Assembly: GCF_018812025.1 (NCBI RefSeq)
Contig: NC_063044.1
Span: 42,223,243-42,287,242, forward strand
Origin: Megalobrama amblycephala
Lineage: Eukaryota > Chordata > Actinopteri > Cypriniformes > Xenocyprididae
Direction: 5' to 3'
DNA: 64,000 bases
In this document: positions 58,331-64,000 of the stretch, piece by piece
Layout of the letters: each line of letters begins with the position of its first letter
How positions within the stretch are numbered: the first letter of the stretch is position 1
Notes under the pieces: model-generated
What the model was told of the DNA's origin: nothing
What the model saw: the letters and a program-made list of their open reading frames with translations, nothing else
Database searches by the model: none
Made by a program: the position numbers and the translations under genes

Positions 58331-59269
58331 ACACAAAAACACTGTTATAAGAGAAGTCACAAACTTTTTGCCACAGGTATGATTCAGTTTACAGGAGGGT
58401 TGCCAGGTCTGTGCAACAAAAGTAGCCCAATGGCCAGTCAAAAGTAGCCCAAAAATAGCCCAGTGCGATTTTCACCATCTTGGGGCTGAATTTTCCACTA
58501 AATTTGTACATCTGGTCGCTGTTTTGGAGGTGTTATAGTGCTGAAAACATACATACAGGGGTGGAAATCAACTTGCGGGAAAAAAATTTACCCGCGGCAA
58601 CAATTTAAAAGTGGCCCAATTCTGCGAGAAAACTGTGAACTGGACAACACTGGTTTACAGCATTCCTCAATCATTTCTATGGTCTATCCGTAAACAGTGA
58701 CTGACTGTCGCACAACTCTGAACAAAATTCAGTGACATCAACACTGTAATGTGATTGGTTATCAAGGCACACGTGATCCAAGTTGACTGTTACACTTTCT
58801 CTAATGGTAGAACCACAGACCTTCATACAGTATCATTTATGTTGCTGCATGAAAACGTCTGAAACGTTGGTGTATTTGACAAATATTGTATCTAATCCAC
58901 TTCACCTGTGATAAAGTAAACAAACACCTTGCAAAACAACACTACGAGAAGCAGAAAGTGTTTGACTTAATGTCTTCGTTTTCAACTCTTCCCTGCCTGC
59001 AACCGGCAGGTCTCGCCGTTCGGTGGAAGCCAACTATAGTTCATGGACGTCTGCGAAACCTCCTGATGATGAAAATTATGTCACGCGGACAGCAGCGCTG
59101 CATGTGCGAGTGATTTGAGCTTTGAAAATGACCGTCTTCCTACGTTTATGGCCAAGGAGTATACTTTGAAAGGCTTCATCCTTGAACTGTGTGCGAGATG
59201 GAGCGGAACACGGAAATTGAAGTATAACTTTGCATAGTAGTATAGCTTTACACTCCACAGCTTTTTAAA

Positions 59270-59640
59270 TCTGAACAGATTTTAAAAACTAGGCATCATT
59301 CACTTGATGATTTTGGTTACAGAGAAAAGCTGGGCGTCGTACAATAAACGACTGAGGATCACACACTACACGACTTTAAAGTCGTTCCAAACAGAACAAA
59401 CTCACGCAGAAACAAGTAACTCATTGCTCATAGACACATGACAAATGAAAACAATAGGTGTTCTAAAATCAGCTCAAATTATCAAACATGTTTAAGATCC
59501 TTTAACTGGAAACAAAGTCTGAAGCTAAAAATCAAAGTCTGTGCCCATCATACACAATGCAATTTTCGGTAAATTTTCTTTCAACTCAAATCTGCAGACT
59601 GGATCTGAGCTTCAGCAACTAGCATCAGCTCATTCAGACT
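59270..59640. repeat. second copy of the repeat at 22720-23030
   Basis: CTAGGCATCATTCACTT, GTGTTCTAAAATCAGCTCAA and ACTGGAAACAAAGTCTGAAG match the earlier copy in order. Confidence 0.6.
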
Positions 59641-59649
59641 GTAAATTGA

Positions 59650-60537
59650 GGCAAAAGTCTGGGCAAAACCATTTAAGTGTATTCAAACCTTTATTTTGGA
59701 CAGTGTGAGACAGTTTTTCTCTGGCATAAACTCTCCCAAGATTCACCTGGGAAAAAAGTTCAGCTTCACTCTAGCTGTCTTAATAATTTAACCAGTAAAT
59801 AATGACCATGATAATGTTTGACTCATGCGAATACTTCTCCAACCACTGGCACTGTCTTTTATGAACGCCTTTAAATTTCACTAGCGGCCTATGTAGGGAT
59901 TGTGGGAAAGGCAGCTATGCCGGTGCTTGCCAGAACACCGTTCAAGTGCGTCCCGGGTGGGTGGTCCTCCCTGCCTAAGGGGAAAACTCCTATTAATGAC
60001 TGAATATGTGGCCTTTAATCAAATCCCCTTCCTGAGAGGATCCAATTAGGTGCAGGAGATCACTGCCTTCTGCAATCTAATAAACAGCATGCATCCTGCA
60101 CTCTGGCATCACAGCAACACTGTCCGATGTAGGCCACAAATATGGCAGGGCACACAAAGAGCTCCTTGTGTGTGGCCGAGAGGAATGCTCAACTTACTCT
60201 GTCTGTTTTCGGAGCTTGTTCTTATCTGATGCGGTGTGAGAAGAGGTTCAGGCTGTGCCATTGTTCCAGCTCTAAAACAGGCTGACGGTGCAGGGTTGAA
60301 AGGGGACAGTTTGGCTCCAGGGATGAGTGCGCACTGTTGGCTCACTGTACAGTGATACAGTCACACACAGCCAGACTGATGGCAAGTCTCAAAACACATG
60401 AGTTCATCACTGAGGGGCTGTGCAAGGGAGTAAACACTTGTATTTAAAGTGTATAAAATACACTGCACTTATAAACAAACAAATTACTTTATTATTAGGT
60501 ATTATACACTTATAAATTTAAAAAAAGAAAGAAAATA
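59650..60537. other. intergenic unique block, relatively GC-rich
   Basis: 59880-60430 lacks transposon signatures. The minus-strand ORF 60109-60345 has no recognised domain. Confidence 0.5.
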
Positions 60538-60935
60538 AATTAACTTTATTCAGCAAGGATGCATTAACTTATACACATTTATAATGTGACAAAAGATTAA
60601 ATGTTGAAATGCTGTTCTTTCTATTGATCAAAGAATCATGAAATTAAAAGTATCGCGTTTTTCACAAAAAAAATAAATAAGCAGCACTGTTTTCAACATT
60701 AATAACAAGAAATGTTTCCTGAGCACCAAATCAGCATATTAGAATAATTTCTGATTTCTAAAATTACATTTTAAAACATAGAAATAGAAAACATTTATTT
60801 TAAATTGTAATAATTATTTCACAATATTACTGTTTTTACTGTATTTTTGATCAAGTAAATGCAGAATGAGCATGAGACTTCTTTCAAAAACATTTAAAAA
60901 TATTACTCAAACATTTGAATGGTAGTGTATGTATG
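60538..60935 (+). repeat. family A repeat copy
   Basis: TTATTCAGCAAGGATGCATT at the start, ATCAGCATATTAGAATAATT inside, CATTTGAATGGTAGTGTATG at the end. Confidence 0.8.
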
Positions 60936-60950
60936 TATGTATAGTACAAC

Positions 60951-61003
<53 letters not shown>

Positions 61004-61016
61004 TGTGTGTGTGTGT
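60951..61016. repeat. TA then GT microsatellite
   Basis: About 50 bases of TA (one C interruption at 60961) followed by (GT)8. It lies directly beyond the end of the family A copy. Confidence 0.95.
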
Positions 61017-61332
61017 AAAATATATTTACAAATGGATTCATCATAAAAAGTTGAAAATGAAATGAAAGTTCATCATCCAAAACGTAAGGGTAATTTACAC
61101 GGCAATGTTGTACTGAAAAACAGAAACGTTTTTTATTTGCATTTTTCATGCCAGGCCAGTAGTTGGCGATGTCATTTTGTAAACACTATTTGTCTATAGA
61201 CTGAACACGTGATACATGTGACGTCACTGTTTTTGTAGTTTACACATGGATGATAACGGTACTGGCATGTAAATGAATGGCCAAAATGCATAAAAAGTTT
61301 TTTGTTTTTAGTTGAAAATGGTGTTAGTTCAT

Positions 61333-62053
61333 GTAATTAGTTCACTTCTGAATTAAAATTTCCTGATAATTTACTCACCCCCATGTCATCAAAGATGTTT
61401 ATGTCTTTCTTTCTTCAGTCGAAAAGAAATTATGTTTTTTGAGGAAAACATTCCAGGATTTTTCTCCATATAGTGGACTTCACCAGGGTACAACAGGTTG
61501 AAGGTCTAAATTGCAGTTTCAGTGCAGCTTCAAAGGGCTTTAAACGATCCCAGACGAGGAATAAGTGTCTTGTATAGCGCAATGATTGGTCATTTTCTAA
61601 AAAAAATAAAAAATTATATACTTTTTAACCTCAAAATGAGATGGAGTTTTTCGCCCTACCACGGTACTTCCACCTACGTCATGCGTGACCTTTCCAACAT
61701 GATTACGTAATGCGTGGCATATCGCAGAGCAGTGCAAGACGAGCATTTCTAGTTAAAAAGTATATACCTTTTTTTTTTTTTTTTTTAAATGACTGATTGT
61801 TTCGCTAGATAAGACCCTTATTCCTAGTCTGGGATCGTGTTGAGCCCTTTGAAGCTGCACTGAAACTGCAATTTGGACCTTCAACCCATTGAACCCTGTT
61901 GAAGTCCACTATATGGTGAAAAATCCTGGAATGTTTTCATCAAAAACCATAATTTCTTTTCGACTGAAGAAAGACAGACATAAATATTTTGGATGACATG
62001 GGGGTGAGTAAATTATCAGGAAATTTGAATTCTGAAGTGAACTAATGCTTTAA
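61333..62053. mobile_element. palindromic transposon, relative of 37509-38616
   Basis: Left TTAGTTCACTTCTGAATT and right AATTCTGAAGTGAACTAATG. The arms share CATTCCAGGATT..., CAGTTTCAGTGCAGCTTCAA and TCAGTCGAAAAGAAATTA. No LTR is inserted in this copy. Confidence 0.85.
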
Positions 62054-63104
62054 CAGCATACAACAGATCATCCCTCGCAGGTGTCTTTAACCACTTGAAC
62101 GACCTCAGTCATCGTGTGACATGACAAACATATGATACACATGACAAAAACAATTTACATGGCTCTTAGTAGTTGCTGTAGTAGCTGCAGCACTAAACAA
62201 ACCCAGAACCATGCAAACAGGGAGACAATAAAGACTGCAAAGGGCATAAAATTAAACACTGTAATATCAAGAAACAGACAACAAAGAAATGCCTAGTTGT
62301 TGCAAGATATCATCAGCACCAAAACTGTCTGCAGCTCAGAAGGTCCTGACAGTGTTGCCTGTTTCAGAGGTTACATTGCGGACAAAAGCAGAACTCCATT
62401 CTCGAGTCACGTTCTTGGCAGCGATGGGCGCTCGATGAGTGGAGGGGAAAAACAGAGACTCCCTTAATGATCCTCTCCCTCTCTATGGGCCCCACCTCAG
62501 CTATGACCTCACTATCTTTTGGTGGAGCTTACAGAAAACTTTCATATCTTGGGGTTTTGTAGATGGTTGTCAGGATGTTGCTAAGGTGTTTACGTTTTTT
62601 TCAACCCATTTCTCAATACTTAGGTCGCAAAACTCTTCAAGTAGAGCCTTCACAAGCAGCACTAATGAACTTTCACTCAGGAACTATTGTTGCTATCAGT
62701 CATGAAATAATGTTGTGGCTAATACCAGTACAGAGGAAGTAAAAGTCTGATTGGGCATTAGTCCAAATTCAAAAAGCTCTCAGTAATTCAGATCTTCAAT
62801 CCTCGCTTTTATAAAACATGGCATGCACATGGACTGCAGCCAATTTTGCTAACTCATCATGAAATCAGCCCGGTTCCCAAAAAGAAGACAAGGTTTTGGG
62901 CTAATCTCTTCAGAGAGCGAACAGCGTACGGCAAACAAAACTCTTTTATGGACTGAGGGTTAAGCCATCTGCTAGTTTGTTTGTTCCTGAGGGACGAGCT
63001 GAGTGGATAATCCAGCTGTAGGGAGTATAAAGCACAGACATACGAGTGACCGTGTGTGTGTGGTTCAGGTAAATCCTATGTTACAAAACCTAGATTTGCT
63101 GCAC
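62054..63104. other. intergenic, no supported feature
   Basis: Unique-looking. The ORF 62439-62705 has no recognised domain. Confidence 0.5.
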
Positions 63105-63225
63105 AAGAAACATTTAAAAGTTGTGCTGCTTAATATTTTTGTGAAAACAGATGGTTCTTGGCTGAAGAACAGCATTTATTTGAAATAGAAATCTTTTGTA
63201 ACAATGTAAAACTCTTAACTTTCAT
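63105..63225 (-). repeat. family A repeat fragment
   Basis: TTGTGCTGCTTAATATTTTT and AGCATTTATTTGAAATAGAA match the reverse copies at 2363 and 30540. Confidence 0.65.
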
Positions 63226-63714
63226 TTCTGAAAAGCAAAACTGTACTTAATCTGTACTAATTATTTTCTGCTTTATAATAAAACAATGGAGGTCTATAGT
63301 ACAGTAAGTCCATAAGTAGCTAGCAAAGTAAATGTGTGTGTGAGGGTTTGGGGTAGAGCCAAGCTCCACTGATATTGACAGCTCTCTTTGAACACACCCA
63401 CCAAAATAACAAAAGAGATTAGCAGGACTCAGTCTAGAAGAGGCCCATGCAAGGGCTTCAGCACACACAGGCCACACAGCATGAGGACAACCTGATCACA
63501 AAACAAATGCCCGACCAAACTGTCAAACTTCTACAGGATTAAGCAGATTAAAGTAAGATCTTAGGTGTGACCTTTCTTTGTTCAACAGGTTGAAAATCAA
63601 ACTAATATTTTGGAAAAGTGCCGCTTTGACAATATGTTTGAAATTTGATTCAAATTCCAGATTCACATGATGATATATGGAGCGATTCTAGCGCAGCCCC
63701 TACAGAGGATCCTT

Positions 63715-63866
63715 AAAGGGACAGTTCACTTAAAATTGATTAATCCATTTTTAATAAATAAATATCTACATGCATAAATAAATTAATAAATTACATAATA
63801 TATATATAATACAATATATATGTAATAATGATTATGAATAAAAACACCCATTGTAATTACAATACA

Positions 63867-63944
<78 letters not shown>

Positions 63945-64000
63945 AGTTATATACAGTATGTATATATATATATATATATATATATAAAGAGTTATATACA
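63715..64000. repeat. transposon left end followed by TA microsatellites
   Basis: AGGGACAGTTCACTTAAAAT next to TTAA (63714-63717) starts another TTAA element. (AT)35 at 63871-63940 and a second TA run at 63960-63985 are separated by AAAGAGTTATATACAGTATG; AAAGAGTTATATACA recurs at the window end, so the unit is duplicated. Confidence 0.75.

Overview
The window is genomic DNA from a teleost fish, most likely a cyprinid (carp, barb or danio relative). The reasons are a split vertebrate gene, roughly 60% A+T, many TA/CT/CTAT microsatellites, and a very high load of DNA-transposon fragments of families typical of cyprinid genomes: TTAA-flanked foldbacks ending in AGGGTTAGTTCACC, and hAT-type elements beginning TAGGGCTG or CAGAGATG. 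No bacterial-type operon, CRISPR array or phage is present.

One protein-coding gene is well supported. Thirty-one exons on the + strand, from 648 to 29597, splice in frame into 1101 codons ending in TAA. The product has the order C2 domain, Munc13-homology (MUN/MHD) helical region, second C2 domain, short acidic/basic tail. It follows the human BAIAP3 protein, as I remember it, exon after exon, so I call it baiap3. It is an UNC13-family tethering/priming factor of the endosome and dense-core-vesicle pathway. The 5' exons (about the first 80 to 90 residues of the human protein) lie upstream of the window. One intron, 21471-21580, has a GC-AG rather than GT-AG boundary.

The introns carry the unusual material. 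Intron 6976-12066 holds a DNA transposon, a 2.45-kb array of imperfectly palindromic units with 75/150-bp higher-order periods plus a roughly 1-kb internal duplication, and a tRNA-like SINE head. Intron 18561-21401 holds a 1.9-kb TTAA element inserted in another repeat. The last intron, 25618-29493, holds a 2.3-kb minisatellite of 21- and 38-bp modules that has expanded between the inverted ends of a DNA transposon.

From 29598 to 64000 I recognise no further protein-coding exon. It is intergenic DNA, or an intron of a gene whose exons lie outside. It consists of unique blocks separated by transposons. Two sites are notable. At 45447-49390 four DNA elements are nested over three levels, two of the insertions having perfect target duplications. 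At 37509-38616 a TTAA-flanked palindrome is split by a 280-bp TG...CA sequence with a 5-bp duplication, which looks like a solo LTR. The only AATAAA in the first 760 bases after the baiap3 stop lies in the end of a small DNA transposon.

All family and superfamily names for repeats come from termini and target duplications read by eye; no database search was possible.
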